Below, piece after piece: positions 22,160 to 22,188 of a stretch of 22,188 nucleotides of DNA. Numbering within the stretch: position 1 is the first letter of the stretch; the number at the start of each line of letters is the position of its first letter. Source of the DNA: Thiocapsa sp. UBA6158 (GTDB lineage Bacteria > Pseudomonadota > Gammaproteobacteria > Chromatiales > Chromatiaceae); NCBI RefSeq assembly GCF_002423035.1, contig NZ_DIUM01000124.1, positions 1 through 22,188 on the forward strand. Reading direction: 5' to 3'. The notes below the pieces were generated by a model, which had not been told where the DNA came from, did no database searches, and saw nothing but the letters and a program-made list of their open reading frames with translations. A program made the translations under genes and the position numbers.

Positions 22160-22188
22160 CGCACTGGGCCTTGATCATCGGTTGGTCC

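Noticed and set aside
1..22188. CRISPR arrays, tRNA or rRNA genes, complete insertion sequences
   Set aside because: No regularly spaced repeats with unique spacers, no tRNA-like cloverleaf sequence, no rRNA similarity and no transposase or integrase gene were found by eye.

Overview
The window is high-GC DNA with dense, bacterial-style gene packing. Its gene content fits a gammaproteobacterium, and the protein sequences look most like purple sulfur bacteria of the family Chromatiaceae. That placement is an inference from general resemblance; there is no rRNA or photosynthesis gene here to prove it.

Layout. (1) 1-1554: a decayed phosphoketolase gene (xfp) that has lost its 5' end and three internal blocks and carries a one-base frameshift. 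(2) 1672-4212: an intact glycogen phosphorylase. (3) 4213-5239: about 600 bases without a recognisable gene, then a lone PIN-domain protein. (4) 5366-6421, minus strand: two genes of unknown function, one of them a probable exported cysteine-containing protein. (5) 6448-11283, plus strand: a signalling operon made of a 66-residue membrane peptide, a hybrid sodium/solute-symporter histidine kinase, a lone receiver domain, and a CBS-DUF294 nucleotidyltransferase-like protein. (6) 11385-18093, minus strand: a corrinoid uptake and salvage operon, btuB-btuM-cobO-cobU-cobT-cobC-cobS. It is headed by a sigma70-type promoter, a cobalamin riboswitch and a terminator hairpin. (7) 18207-22159: a CaxA/YrbG-type Ca2+/Na+ antiporter, a possible 45-residue peptide, a MarC-family membrane protein, a COG2509-like FAD-dependent dehydrogenase and an unrecognised 147-residue protein.

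How the genes work together. The B12 operon is a coherent route. BtuB brings corrinoid across the outer membrane and BtuM, a solitary ECF-type S-component, across the inner membrane. CobO adenosylates it, and CobU, CobT, CobC and CobS build and attach the nucleotide loop. The riboswitch should shut this off when cobalamin is plentiful. The signalling operon links a transporter-like sensor to a receiver with no output domain, so its target must be another protein.

The least explained layer is repetitive DNA. A dispersed element of 81-86 bases with terminal inverted repeats occurs in three full copies, each ending 11-35 bases before a start codon in the same orientation, plus one partial end. 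A symmetric pair of REP-like units fills the cobS/DUF294 convergent gap and supplies the stop codons of both genes. Three separate arrays of 7-base tandem repeats lie in intergenic DNA.
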